Below, piece after piece: positions 38,958 to 48,631 of a stretch of 64,000 nucleotides of DNA. The notes beneath the pieces are model-generated. The model was not told the origin of the DNA. It ran no database searches and saw only the letters and a program-made list of their open reading frames with translations. Both the position numbers and the translations under genes were made by a program. Location: positions 5,518,337 through 5,582,336 of the forward strand of contig NZ_CP075169.1 of assembly GCF_016865525.2 (NCBI RefSeq), read 5' to 3'. Origin of the DNA: Sodalis ligni. Lineage in GTDB: Bacteria > Pseudomonadota > Gammaproteobacteria > Enterobacterales > Enterobacteriaceae. Position 1 is the stretch's first letter; every line of letters starts with the position of its first letter.

Positions 38958-39075
38958 AATCAATGTTATATGCATATGCCTTATGTATGCAACTTATCTA
39001 ATACTTCACCCAAACGGCGCTTTACACCGGCGAAATGCGATTTTGCCAGGCGATACGCGGTGTTAACCACAACCT

Positions 39076-39542
39076 ATGAACAAAGGCAGCATTGTGACAT
39101 TTGAAGAATTGTTAAACTCTCTTGCTCTTGATACGCATTTAGATATTCATGATGCAACAGAAAGTGGCGGATGCACTATTCGTTTTGATCAGCATATCAA
39201 TATCACGCTAGAACGTCATGATAAATGGGTTTATCTGTTCTCTCCCGTCATGCCGATACTTCATTCCCTGCCTGAGGATTTTTCTCATCATTACTGCAAA
39301 TCCATCTTTTTGGCCTTGCAACACATCATTGCTGGTTCGGCTATGACGCGGGGGGACAACGGGTTTTATTATTCTACCCACTGGATCTTGAGTCGAGCAC
39401 TTCGGAAAACGCCATGGACCGTATTGAAACATTTGTAGACCAAGTACAGTATTGGCAAGAAAATCTTCCCAATATCGCCAGCGCATTAAAACCTCCTCAG
39501 GAAACGCGGATGGCGGCGGAACGTTTTAAAAGGAAATGGTAG
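39076..39542 (+). pseudogene. CesT/Tir-type type III secretion chaperone, frameshifted
   Basis: The first frame gives MNKGSIVTFEELLNSLALDT, then GCTIRFDQHINITLERHDKW and VYLFSPVMPILHSLPEDF. A slip near 39320-39345 leads into a second frame reading WFGYDAGGQRVLLFYPLDLE and MDRIETFVDQVQYWQENL, ending KRKW-stop at 39542. Together this is about 155 residues with the fold order of class I chaperones (helix, three strands, helix, two strands, C-terminal helix; compare CesT, InvB, SicP). These small acidic dimers bind the N-terminus of a cognate effector. The stop overlaps the start of the next gene (ATGGTAG), the standard chaperone-effector layout. This is the clearest link to type III secretion in the window. 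Confidence 0.8.
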
Positions 39543-41300
39543 ATGAAAACTGTATCTATCCCGCTTTCGGCATGCGAATCGCTGTGTATTCGGCCATCGA
39601 TAAACGCAATACTCTTAATAGCCTGGTCAACCGCATATCTGGCGGCTCTGTCAATAGAGACACTCTGGCAAAAAATAGTTTCGGATATGATTACGTTGGG
39701 GCAAGGCGTGGTCGTTAATAATGAACTATTAGGAAAGCGTAGCGCCGAAATTGTTAATTTGGGTCGTAGCATCATTTTGATAACACCCTTCAGCAGGTGG
39801 AAACAGGCGTCGCGCCCCTGATTAACCTAATATTGCAATCTAAAGGACACTCTGTATTCGCTCGACGGGTGGCATCGGATATTATCTCATTCCTTGGCCC
39901 TTCTTTGCTGCAAGACCATGCATTGGAAAAGTCTTGGCGGCGTTGGCAAAACAAGAGGGAGGAGAAAATGTCCTTAAACTCGCTCTGGATAACGTTCTCT
40001 CGGGTTTTACCGGAGGAAGATACTCTCTTCTCCGCTCATGTCTGCCCTGAAACGCGCCATTTTGGATAATACTGAATTTCAAGAAACATCTTACCTGCAT
40101 AATATGGCGGCCTGGAAACTGCATCAGTTCCTTGCGCCCGATTCCACGTTATTGCCCAATCCTCCCCTGGGATTGATAATCGCCGAAACGACCTTCAAGA
40201 CCGGTATTTTTGTTGCTACCGAGGTCTGTCGGCAATTGGATAATCTGCAAAAAGCGTTGAACATTGCACCGGGAACGCAAAAAGCCACCGATCTATTCAC
40301 CGAATGTTGGCCGAGTGATTTGGCGGTAGCCGAAACTATCACGGCCAAGAATTTTGCCAATATTGTTATTGCGGCCAAAGCGACAAAACAGGAAAACATT
40401 CTTGACGCTAATCTTGCCGCGTTACCGGACGGCGTTCGCACTTCGTTACAACAGCAATGCAAAGAACTCAGGGGGTTTTTGGCCCGATTGCCGTCGGCGG
40501 AAATCAAGGTCGCACAAAATTGGTCTGGCGGCCTGGAGTTCATAATCCTGGACCATTCGAGTCTCCACTCGCCCTCCGTTGATTTAATGAAATATTGTGA
40601 GGGACTCAAGGTTCCGGTTCATATGCCGGCAGAACATGAGGGGACCATGTTTGATGGAACCTTCCTGGATTCTTTCAAGTCAGGCATCGATCTCAACATC
40701 AATGATAACCAGCAGGATTATAGTCTATGGATCAGGGATCTTGGCGCTAGAACGCTTTATTCGGCCAAAAGTTATTTCAAGCATCAGGGCGAGCTCACGG
40801 AGCATCAGCGGCAACAATTACATAAGCTGTCGTTGATGGTTGATGGCAATCCCATGAGTATGTTGGCAATAACCCGATATTTAATCCCGGACAGCATTGC
40901 CGATTCACTGGAAAATCGGCTATTGGATCAGTTCGAGCGCCAACGACCCGATCTTGTTTATGCCGATAATTTATGGATGAAAATAGGCAAGCCGAAGGTG
41001 AGCTTTAGCGTCAATAAGGATAGTGCGGTCAATATAGACGCTACGCTTACCTGGCCGATATCGCGTTACGGCCGGACCACAGCGGTGCTGCAACCGGTCG
41101 GGGAAAATGCGGGAAGTATTTCATCCACCGTTCACATCCGTCTGTTGTGCAATGAAAAAGGTCTTGAAAATCAAACTATAACTATTAAAGATACCCGTAT
41201 TGATTTAAAAGACAAATGGACAGTCGACGCTTCGCCTAACCTCACCCTGACCACCGGCCATAACTCCATGCCGATAGATTTGCAGGAGAGTTCTGCTTAA
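39536..41300 (+). pseudogene. Type III effector-like gene next to its chaperone, several frameshifts
   Basis: The ATG at 39536 overlaps the chaperone stop (ATG at 39543 is an alternative in another frame). The sense can be followed as VSDMITLGQGVVVNNELLGK, then TLQQVETGVAPLINLILQSK, then AALAKQEGGENVLKLALDNV, then the long final frame 40038-41300 (420 codons: MSALKRAILDNTEFQ to MPIDLQESSA). At least three slips are needed. The total of about 585 residues and the position after a CesT-type chaperone point to a secreted effector. The 420-codon part has FATEVCRQLDNLQKALNIAP-like helices and a beta-rich end (NIDATLTWPISRYG). I do not recognise its activity. Confidence 0.7.
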
Positions 41301-41370
41301 ATCTTGCAACCAGCTCCTGCTGCGATGCCGTTCAAAAAAGAGCGGCATCAGACAATAGCCGGACCGGCGA

Positions 41371-42270
41371 TTATTCACTTATGTGCGGTGTAAGCAGGTC
41401 TTCCAGTCCGATACGCCGGAACAGTTCGGTGCGTACCCGGTCCGCCACGCCGTTGACCACTTCACAACCATCCTGTGAAGGGTCGATATGGCTGCGGAAA
41501 GGTCTCGTGCCAAACGGCATATCCACCACGCTGACAATGGCTTTCGCCACCTCGGCAACATCGGCATCGGCCGGTTCCAGGGCTGAAAGCCCCTTCAGGC
41601 TTTGTTCCGCCAATCCGGCATAGGGCCCCTGGTGATACTCCTCGGCGCGGGCCCGGTCGGCCGGCGATCCTGAGTGAGCGAAATGATTCGTACCCTTGGT
41701 GAAGGCCCCCGGTACGATGATAGTGGTTTCAATGCCCCAGCGGCTCAACTCTGAAGCGTAGGAAACGGCCAGTGAATCCATGGCCGCCTTGGCGGCAAAG
41801 TACGGCGCAAGATAGGGGGGCGTGCCGCCGCGGGCGCTGCTGGAGGAGATCCAGACCACCAGGCCTCGTCCCTGTTTGCGCAGTTGCGGCAGAGCGGCGC
41901 GGTTAACCCGCTGAGTGCTGAGTACATTGATATCAAACAACTGGGCATACTGTTCCGGGGTAAACGCTTCCGCCGGGCCGAAGGACATATGACCGGCATT
42001 ATGGATAACCACATCCAACCGTCCGCAGTCATCGATGATGCGGGTTATGCCGGCCTCAACCGAATCGTCGGAAGCGACATCCAGTTCCACCGCCCGCAAA
42101 TCCACCTTATTCTCGGCAGCGTAACGTTTAACATCAGCTACCTGCGGGGCGTTACGCCCGGTTGTTTCACGCATACCGGCGTAAACGGTATGTCCGGCGT
42201 CCGCCAGGGCGCGTGCGGTGAGGGCGCCGAAACCGCTGGAAGCGCCGGTAATAACGATGACTTGGTTCAT
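41371..42270 (-). CDS. Short-chain dehydrogenase/reductase, about 300 residues
   Basis: 299 residues. The cofactor motif TGASSGFGALTARALADAGH is at about 8-27, the strand DVVIHNAGHMSFGPAEAF gives the NxAG motif, and the catalytic Ser-Tyr-Lys set lies in VWISSSSARGG and YLAPYFAAKAAMD (YxxxK as YFAAK). The longer C-terminal part is typical of the retinol-dehydrogenase-like or Rv-type SDRs that act on aldehydes or ketones. The ATG at 42270 follows another SDR gene by 42 bp on the same strand, so the two form an operon opposite the LysR gene. Substrate unknown. Confidence 0.9.
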   Translation of the reverse strand: MNQVIVITGASSGFGALTARALADAGHTVYAGMRETTGRNAPQVADVKRYAAENKVDLRAVELDVASDDSVEAGITRIIDDCGRLDVVIHNAGHMSFGPAEAFTPEQYAQLFDINVLSTQRVNRAALPQLRKQGRGLVVWISSSSARGGTPPYLAPYFAAKAAMDSLAVSYASELSRWGIETTIIVPGAFTKGTNHFAHSGSPADRARAEEYHQGPYAGLAEQSLKGLSALEPADADVAEVAKAIVSVVDMPFGTRPFRSHIDPSQDGCEVVNGVADRVRTELFRRIGLEDLLTPHISE

Positions 42271-42312
42271 GATGTAACCTCGCAGATGAATATCAGAATA
42301 TTGTCTGAAAAC

Positions 42313-43053
42313 TTAAATCAAACCGCCATTGGCACGTAATACCTGGCCGTTGATCCAACTGCCGTCGGGCCCGGCCAGGAAGGCCACCACGGCGGCGATA
42401 TCTTCCGGCGTACCCAATCTTTCCAGCGGCGCCATTTTGGCCATGCGATCGATCACTTCCTGGGGCTTGCCTTGCAAAAACAGGTCGGTACCGGTGGGTC
42501 CGGGCGCCACGGCGTTAACATTGATTGAGCGGCCGCGCAGCTCTTTGGCCAGGATGGCGGTCAGGGTTTCCACCGCCGCTTTGGTGGCGGCATAAACGCC
42601 GTAGGTTTCCAGCCGCAGACCCACCACGCTGGTGGAGAAGTTGACAATGCTGCCGCCGTTGCGCAGACGCCGGGCCGCTTCACGCATGCCGTTAAAAGTG
42701 CCCTTGAGATTAATGGCCATCTGGCGGTCGAAGAGGTCGTCGCTGCTGTCGGCCAGGCTGCTCAGATTCATGATGCCGGCATTGTTCACCAGCACATCCA
42801 CGCCGCCAAAAGCCTCGTCCGCCCGGTCAAACAGCTTGGTAAAGGTTGCCGGGTCGCTGACGTCCCCTTGAGCGCTCAGGGCGCGGCCGCCGGCCTGTTC
42901 AATACGGCTAACCAGCGCATCCGCTTCCCCTTGCTGACGGGCGTAATTGATGATGACGACGTGACCGTCGCGGGCCAGCCGTTGCGCGACCGCGGCGCCG
43001 ATGCCTCTTGATGCGCCGGTGATAATGGCTACCCGTTGCGTTGATTGATTCAT
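42313..43053 (-). CDS. Short-chain dehydrogenase/reductase, FabG-like
   Basis: 246 residues, the classical SDR length. TGASRGIGAAVAQRLARDGH is at about 12-31, then DVLVNNAGIMN, then the catalytic Ser in IVNFSTSV and the pair Tyr-Lys in YGVYAATKAAVE, with the end GQVLRANGGLI usual for 3-ketoacyl-reductase or glucose-dehydrogenase-like enzymes. It has an AGGAGAA ribosome site close to the ATG at 43053. It is the first gene after the divergent promoter shared with the LysR-type gene, which probably controls both SDR genes. Confidence 0.92.
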   Translation of the reverse strand: MNQSTQRVAIITGASRGIGAAVAQRLARDGHVVIINYARQQGEADALVSRIEQAGGRALSAQGDVSDPATFTKLFDRADEAFGGVDVLVNNAGIMNLSSLADSSDDLFDRQMAINLKGTFNGMREAARRLRNGGSIVNFSTSVVGLRLETYGVYAATKAAVETLTAILAKELRGRSINVNAVAPGPTGTDLFLQGKPQEVIDRMAKMAPLERLGTPEDIAAVVAFLAGPDGSWINGQVLRANGGLI

Positions 43054-43180
43054 GTTGTTCTCCTGCCTATGTTAGCGGCCGCACACCCATTGTGGGCCGG
43101 TAGAGACAGTATGGACCTTTTTATTAGCCGCATAATTGCCTATTATTCGTCATTACCATGCGAAAATAGCGAACAATACC

Positions 43181-44074
43181 TTGGATAGATATGATGCGAT
43201 GAAAATCTTTACGCGGGTGGTGGAACAGCGCAGTTTTACCCTGGCGGCGCAGGATCTGGGGGTTCCCCGCTCCACCGCCACCGATGCGGTAAAACTGCTG
43301 GAAGCCCGGCTTAAGGTGCGTTTGCTGCACCGCACCACGCGCCACGTCAACCCGACTCTAGATGGTGAAGCCTATTATCAGCGCTGCCTGATGATCCTGG
43401 CGGCGGTGGAGGATGCGGAGACCGCCTTTGCCGGCGCCAAGCCCAAGGGCTTGTTGCGGGTAGACGTACACGGCACACTGTCCCGTCATTTTTTATTGCC
43501 GGGGCTGCCGGCTTTTTTGCAGCAGTATCCGGATATCGAATTTTTCATGAGCGAAGGGGACCGGCTGGTGGATTTGGTGCGTGAAGGGATAGACTGCGTA
43601 CTGCGGGTGGGTAAGCTCAAAGACAGCGACATGGTGGCGCGACGGTTGGGAGAATTGGCGGAAATCACCTGCGCCGCGCCGGAATATGTAAAACGCTATG
43701 GCCTTCCGGCCTCGCCGACGGATTTGGAGGGGCATCACATGGTGGGTTTCCGCTCTTCGGCCACCGGCGCGCTGATGCCGCTGGAGTTCAGCGCCGAAGG
43801 CGTATCCCGGCCCTACCTGCTGCCCGCCGCGGTATCCGTCACCGGCGCGGAGAGCATGGTCACGGCGGCACGGCTGGGATTGGGCATTATCCAGGTCCCC
43901 CGCTACCATGTCAGCGACGATTTGGCCCGCGGTACTCTGGTGCCTTTACTGACGGACTTTACTTCATCATCCATACCGGTGTCGGTGCTTTACCCCCGCA
44001 ACCGCCAGCTCTCCCCCCGGGTGCGGGTGTTTATCGACTGGATAGGACAAGAATTCGCCAGACGCAATAGCTGA
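43181..44074 (+). CDS. LysR-family transcriptional regulator
   Basis: About 297 residues from a TTG at 43181 (LDRYDAMKIFTRVVEQ); ATG 43199 is the alternative, and the open frame back to 43136 is probably non-coding. The winged helix reads FTLAAQDLGVPRSTATDAVK followed by LEARLKVRLLHRTTRHVNPT, the LysR signature. The effector domain contains LLRVDVHGTLSRHFLLPGL and GIDCVLRVGKLKDSDMVARR, as in the CrgA/DsdC-like aromatic regulators that often sit opposite SDR or oxidoreductase genes. Divergent to the two SDR genes across a gap of about 127 bp, so it is likely their regulator. Confidence 0.9.
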   Translation: MDRYDAMKIFTRVVEQRSFTLAAQDLGVPRSTATDAVKLLEARLKVRLLHRTTRHVNPTLDGEAYYQRCLMILAAVEDAETAFAGAKPKGLLRVDVHGTLSRHFLLPGLPAFLQQYPDIEFFMSEGDRLVDLVREGIDCVLRVGKLKDSDMVARRLGELAEITCAAPEYVKRYGLPASPTDLEGHHMVGFRSSATGALMPLEFSAEGVSRPYLLPAAVSVTGAESMVTAARLGLGIIQVPRYHVSDDLARGTLVPLLTDFTSSSIPVSVLYPRNRQLSPRVRVFIDWIGQEFARRNS

Positions 44075-44107
44075 GCCTCGGCCTCAATGAAAGGCGGCTA
44101 TACCGCC

Positions 44108-46066
44108 TCAGTCCTCCTCAATCCATATCCGCATTTCGCCTTCGCCGCGGTTGGCCCAACAGAAATAGGGGATAAACAGCAGTTGCCGCGACCGTCTCCG
44201 GGGAGGCTCGCCGTCATAGCGATAGAGCGGCTGTTGTCCGGCATCGGTATCTTGCACGCTATCCCCCGTGGCCTGTATCACTGTTTTCCCCGCCAATACA
44301 CCCTCGCCGGGCACCAGGGAAAAATCGCTGCCGGCGGCCAAACGCAGCTGATGTAAATTGGCGCCGTTATCGACTTGTTCAAGGCAGTATACCAACGGTC
44401 CTCGTTGCAAGGCGACTTTGCCCAGGTTCTGGCGCACCAGGGGATTGCTTCTGACCCGGCGCACCGGCATGGGCAACGTCAGCCGGATACTGTCTCCTTC
44501 CGACCAGGTCCGGGTGAAATAGGCATATCCCTGGCGGGAGCGAATCTCAACCGGCTCGCCGTTCAAGACCGCCACAGGCGCCGGACACCAGCCCGGTAAA
44601 CGCAGCGCCAGGCTGTACTGCGCCGAGGATCGGCTGGTCACTGTCAAATCCACGGTGTCGTCCCAGGGATAATTACCGGTTTGCCGCAGCGTCAGAGAGC
44701 CGCCCCCCGCCGGCACCGTCACTTCGCTGCCGATGTAGAGATTAACGAACAGGGTATCCTCGGTTTGGGTGTAAATATAATTGCCCAGCGAACCCAGTAG
44801 CCGGGCAATATTGGGCGGGCAGCAGGCACAGCCGAACCACTGCTGGCGTTCCGGTTTCACATGATCGTAAATATGGTTGCACTTAATGGCGGCCGGATGG
44901 ACCTCCAGCGGGTTGACATAAAAAAAATGCTTGCCGTCAAGGGCCATTCCCGCCAGCACGGTGTTATACAGCGCCCGCTCCATCACATCCGCATACTGGC
45001 CGTCGGCCTCCATTTGCAGCATGCGCCGGGCGAACATCATCAGGCCGATGGAGGCGCAGCTTTCGGTGTAGGCGGTATCGTTGGGCAGATCATAATCAGA
45101 GGTAAAAGCCTCACCGTGGCTTTGAGCGCCGATAGCGCCGGTTATGTACATCTGGCGCCGGGTCATATTGTCCCATAAACGACGGCAGGCAAGGCGCTTC
45201 TCTTCATCCCCGCCGATGCGTGCCAGATGGGCGACGCCGGCCAGGAGATAGACAAACCTTACCGCATGGCCCACCGCCGTCTCCTGCAGCGCAATGGGTT
45301 TATGCGCCTGGCTATAGGCCTTGTCCTTCACCATCCAGGCGGTGCCGTAATTTTGCCAGTAGGATGTGCGGCCGCGACGTTCATATTCCAGATCGTAGAA
45401 ATGGGGCTCGGTACCGCGCTGTTCGATAAAATAACGCGCCAGGGCGAGATAACGGGTATTGGCGGTGGCGTCATACAATTCCATCAGCGCCAACTCGATT
45501 TCCGGATGGCCAGGATAGCCGTGCAGCTGTTGCGGCCCGGGGCCGAACACACGATTGATATGATCGGCCAGACAGCAGACCACATTCAGCAAACGAGTCT
45601 TACCGGTGGCGCGATAATAAGCGACGCCGGCCTCAATCATATGTCCGGCGCAATAGAGCTCGTGGCATTCCGCCAGGTTGGTCCAGCGCTGTTCCGGCGC
45701 TTTAACGGTGAAGTAGGTGTTCAGATAGCCGTCGGGCTGCTGCGCGGCGGCTATCAGCTCAATGGTTTCATCAGCGGTGCGTTCCAGTTGGGCATCCGGC
45801 TGACGGCAGAGCATCCAGGCCACCGCCTCCAGCCATTTCGCCACGTCGCTGTCCTGGAATACCATACCGTAAAACTCTCCCTGACTGCGTCCGGCCGCAA
45901 TGCGAAAATTTTCAATCGCATGGCTGGGCTCCGCGTCGGCGACGCGATCGTTCAACGCTTCCCACTGGTACGGCAACACCACATCCCTGACCAGTCGCTG
46001 ATAACCCAGCCAAAAGGGGTCCGTCAGTTGGATGTGATGCAGGTCGATTTCGGATGTTTTTTTCAT
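44108..46066 (-). CDS. Glycoside hydrolase family 127 beta-L-arabinofuranosidase (DUF1680)
   Basis: 652 residues. The GH127 pattern is complete: an (alpha/alpha)6 barrel with AECHELYCAGHMIEAGVAYY, YTESCASIGLMMFARRML (the catalytic acid region) and the cysteine zinc site QQWFGCACCPPNIARLLGSL, where one Cys is the nucleophile in characterised enzymes; a beta domain follows (PWDDTVDLTV, LALRLPGWCPAP). No signal peptide, so it acts in the cytoplasm on imported oligosaccharides and releases L-arabinofuranose. It lies 20 bp after the GPH transporter gene, and an AraC regulator is divergent, a self-contained uptake and hydrolysis unit for plant arabinan-type side chains or hydroxyproline glycans. 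Confidence 0.92.
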   Translation of the reverse strand: MKKTSEIDLHHIQLTDPFWLGYQRLVRDVVLPYQWEALNDRVADAEPSHAIENFRIAAGRSQGEFYGMVFQDSDVAKWLEAVAWMLCRQPDAQLERTADETIELIAAAQQPDGYLNTYFTVKAPEQRWTNLAECHELYCAGHMIEAGVAYYRATGKTRLLNVVCCLADHINRVFGPGPQQLHGYPGHPEIELALMELYDATANTRYLALARYFIEQRGTEPHFYDLEYERRGRTSYWQNYGTAWMVKDKAYSQAHKPIALQETAVGHAVRFVYLLAGVAHLARIGGDEEKRLACRRLWDNMTRRQMYITGAIGAQSHGEAFTSDYDLPNDTAYTESCASIGLMMFARRMLQMEADGQYADVMERALYNTVLAGMALDGKHFFYVNPLEVHPAAIKCNHIYDHVKPERQQWFGCACCPPNIARLLGSLGNYIYTQTEDTLFVNLYIGSEVTVPAGGGSLTLRQTGNYPWDDTVDLTVTSRSSAQYSLALRLPGWCPAPVAVLNGEPVEIRSRQGYAYFTRTWSEGDSIRLTLPMPVRRVRSNPLVRQNLGKVALQRGPLVYCLEQVDNGANLHQLRLAAGSDFSLVPGEGVLAGKTVIQATGDSVQDTDAGQQPLYRYDGEPPRRRSRQLLFIPYFCWANRGEGEMRIWIEED

Positions 46067-46086
46067 CTTTATTTCCTTATCCAGGT

Positions 46087-47480
46087 TTATGACAACTGAC
46101 GATCCCGCAAATCGCTGGCTATACCGGCCATACGGGCGTTATCCAGCCGGCAATAGCGCAGCGCCGCCGCCAGTAATAAATGAAACATCGCCGGCAAAAA
46201 GGTTTCCATACTCCGAATGCCGTGCAGCGACGCGGGCGTTTGATTGCCGATGCCGGGGGTATAAGCCACCCAGATAAAGACCAAGCTGATGATACCGGCG
46301 CTGGATGCCCAGGCGAGTTTGATAAAAAACAGGTTAAAGGCGAAGCTCATGCCGGAAGAACGAATACGGGTTTTCCAGAAACCATAATCATCGGCAAACG
46401 CCATTAGGGAAAAATGCAGCGTCAGGGTAAAACCGAGGATAACATCGTTAATGAAAATAACCGCCAGCCACAGAGATTGAGAGCCTGGCCCGGTGGAAAT
46501 GAACCACATCAGGATACCCAAAATCGCCAAGATGATATTGGTGTAATAATACAGTCTGACCGTATCGATACGCCGGGATAATCCATTGACGATCACGGCG
46601 CCGATAATGGAGGCCACCGTGACGGCGGTAAAAAACAGCGACGCATAGCCGGGCCCGCCGTGCAGGACATAGGTAATAAAATACATATAGCCGCCGCCGC
46701 GGATATTGAACACATTGATCAGCAGAAAAGACATCAGCAGCATCAGTAACAGTTGGTCGTTTTGACGCAGCCCCCGCAGATGTTCCCGCGGTGAAAATTT
46801 ACCCATTACCGTCAAGGGCACCCGTTCACGCACCCAGAAGAAGCAGCATAAAAACATCGCCACCGCGATAACGCAGAGCACGGCAACCCCGCGTTGATAG
46901 CCCTGGGTGTTATTACCGCCCCCCAGGCTGTCCACCAGCCAGGGCAAACCCACGGAAACCAGGAACCCGGCAATACCGCACAGAACGAAACGCCAGGCCT
47001 GACAGGAGATCACCTCGCGGTGAACGCCGGTCATGGTATTGATCAGCGCGCAATACGGCACATTGATGGCGGTATAACTCATGGACAGCATGAGATAGGT
47101 GATAAAAGCCCAGAGAATTTTGACATGGGGGCCGACGTCCGGCACCGTAAAGGTCAGGACGCCGATGATGCCGATGGGCAGCGCTATCCACAGCTGCCAG
47201 GGACGAAAACGGCCCCATCGGCTGACGGTCCGGTCCGCCACCATCCCCATCAGGGGATCGGACACGGCGTCCACCACCCGCAGGACAATAAACAGGGTTC
47301 CCACCAGCGCGGGGGTAAGGCCGAAAATGTCGGTATAAAAATGTCAGGAAATTCATGATAAGGCAGGTGATTACCGTGCCCCCGCATCGCCTAAACCATA
47401 GCCGATTTTTCGCGGATGGATAAATAGCCGCCGGCGGCAATGGCCTGGTCGGCGGTATTGGGTAGAGAGGTAGTAGACAT
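46087..47480 (-). pseudogene. GPH-family sugar:cation symporter (YicJ/MelB type), three homopolymer deletions
   Basis: From the ATG at 47480 (MSTTSLPNTADQAIAAGGYL, AGGAGAA site upstream), the expected N-terminus REKIGYGLGDAGGTVITCLI, then [20 protein letters not shown], is readable only if one base is added to each of three runs: A5 at 47406-47410, G5 at 47379-47383 and T5 at 47337-47341 (given on the coding strand). From 47304 on, 405 codons are intact, with about 11 membrane segments and the motif [20 protein letters not shown] that defines GPH symporters. The cognate substrate is probably an arabinose-containing oligosaccharide, given the GH127 gene 20 bp downstream. Three same-direction run losses in 75 bp, in an otherwise perfect gene, look like a sequencing artefact as much as decay. 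Confidence 0.85.
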
Positions 47481-47741
47481 AGTATTCTCCTCGCTTCTAA
47501 CGAGTTATTGGCATGCCTTAGGGTTGAGATATTGAATAGGCAATATATAAATATTTTTATTTTCGTGAGATTAAAAGTCGCACACTGCCCCCAGGCAACA
47601 AGGTGTGGAAAAGGCATAAAAACGGTACGATTCCGACATAAATTTAAATTTGTGAAGCAGATCAATAGAGCGCAGAGAGAAGCTGAAATATCCGGCGATG
47701 TTTGCTAATGTTAATTAATTGTGCGATAAAAGTGATTAATT

Positions 47742-48566
47742 ATGCTAGATATATCAGTTAATTACCCCATCAGGATTGAAAATGGCGGACTGTTTATTTC
47801 CCGTGGATTGGGCCATCATCCCACCCGTATCCTGGAATCCTACGAACTGATTTTTGTTGAGCAGGGGATATTAGCGATTTCGGAAGACCAGCATGATTTT
47901 CATGTCAAGGCCGGGGAATCACTTTTATTATGGCCGGGGAGAAAACACGAGGGAATCGGCAATTTCCCGCCGGATTTAAAATTTTACTGGCTGCATTTCG
48001 GTATTATTGCCGCTCGTCCCGCAATTCAGTACGTATTGAAATTACCCATACCGCAATACAGTAAAATACGCGATCCTCACCGGTTTATTACGCTGTTCAG
48101 ACTGTTCCTCAGCGAACAGGAAAATCGCTCACCCCCCTCCTCTCTGGAGCTGGTTCTGCTGTTGCTGCTACAGCAAGTGGCGGACGGCTGGACCGAAAGC
48201 ACTGAACCGGCGGAACCGGGAATGGCATTGGCCTGGAAGGCGCAGCAGCTGATCGGCACCCAGTTTCATTTACCTCTCACCGCCTCTGGTTTGGCGGCAC
48301 AGTTATTTTGCAATGCCGATTATCTTGGGCGTGTATTTAAAATGACCTTCCGCATGACCCTCACCGAGGCAATTCACCGGCGGCGCATCGGCAACGCTGA
48401 AAAAATGCTGGTGGCCGACTGCGGCGCCATTGCCGATATCGCGAAACGCTGCGGCTTTCCGGATGTCGCCTACTTCCGGCGTCTCTTCCGCCGGCTGACT
48501 GGTTTAACCCCGCTGGAATACAAAAAACGCTACTGCAAGGAACATGTCAATTCGGACATAATTTGA
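47742..48566 (+). CDS. AraC-family regulator of the arabinoside locus
   Basis: 274 residues. The N-terminal cupin-like sensor domain (about 1-150) has YELIFVEQGILAISEDQHDF, then HVKAGESLLLWPGRKHEGIG. The C-terminal double helix-turn-helix has LPLTASGLAAQLFCNADYLG, then IADIAKRCGFPDVAYFRRLF and RRLTGLTPLEYKKRY, the AraC/XylS signature. It is divergent from the GPH transporter and GH127 genes across a gap of about 260 bp, so it should activate them when it binds a sugar from the substrate. Intact, which contrasts with the broken transporter. Confidence 0.93.
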   Translation: MLDISVNYPIRIENGGLFISRGLGHHPTRILESYELIFVEQGILAISEDQHDFHVKAGESLLLWPGRKHEGIGNFPPDLKFYWLHFGIIAARPAIQYVLKLPIPQYSKIRDPHRFITLFRLFLSEQENRSPPSSLELVLLLLLQQVADGWTESTEPAEPGMALAWKAQQLIGTQFHLPLTASGLAAQLFCNADYLGRVFKMTFRMTLTEAIHRRRIGNAEKMLVADCGAIADIAKRCGFPDVAYFRRLFRRLTGLTPLEYKKRYCKEHVNSDII

Positions 48567-48622
48567 ATAATTCGAGTCGCAGGAGGAGGGAAAAGCGCCT
48601 GCAACTTGAGGTATGACGAGTA
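48564..48622. repeat. Internally deleted ERIC-type element, about 59 bp
   Basis: The left end AATAATTCGAGTCGCAGG and right end CGCCTGCAACTTGAGGTATG match the two ends of the 200-bp element at 29685-29884, with nearly all of the middle lost. It overlaps the araC-type stop by about three bases and lies between two convergent genes, where its stem could also end transcription. Confidence 0.75.
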
Positions 48623-48631
48623 GATTTAGCG

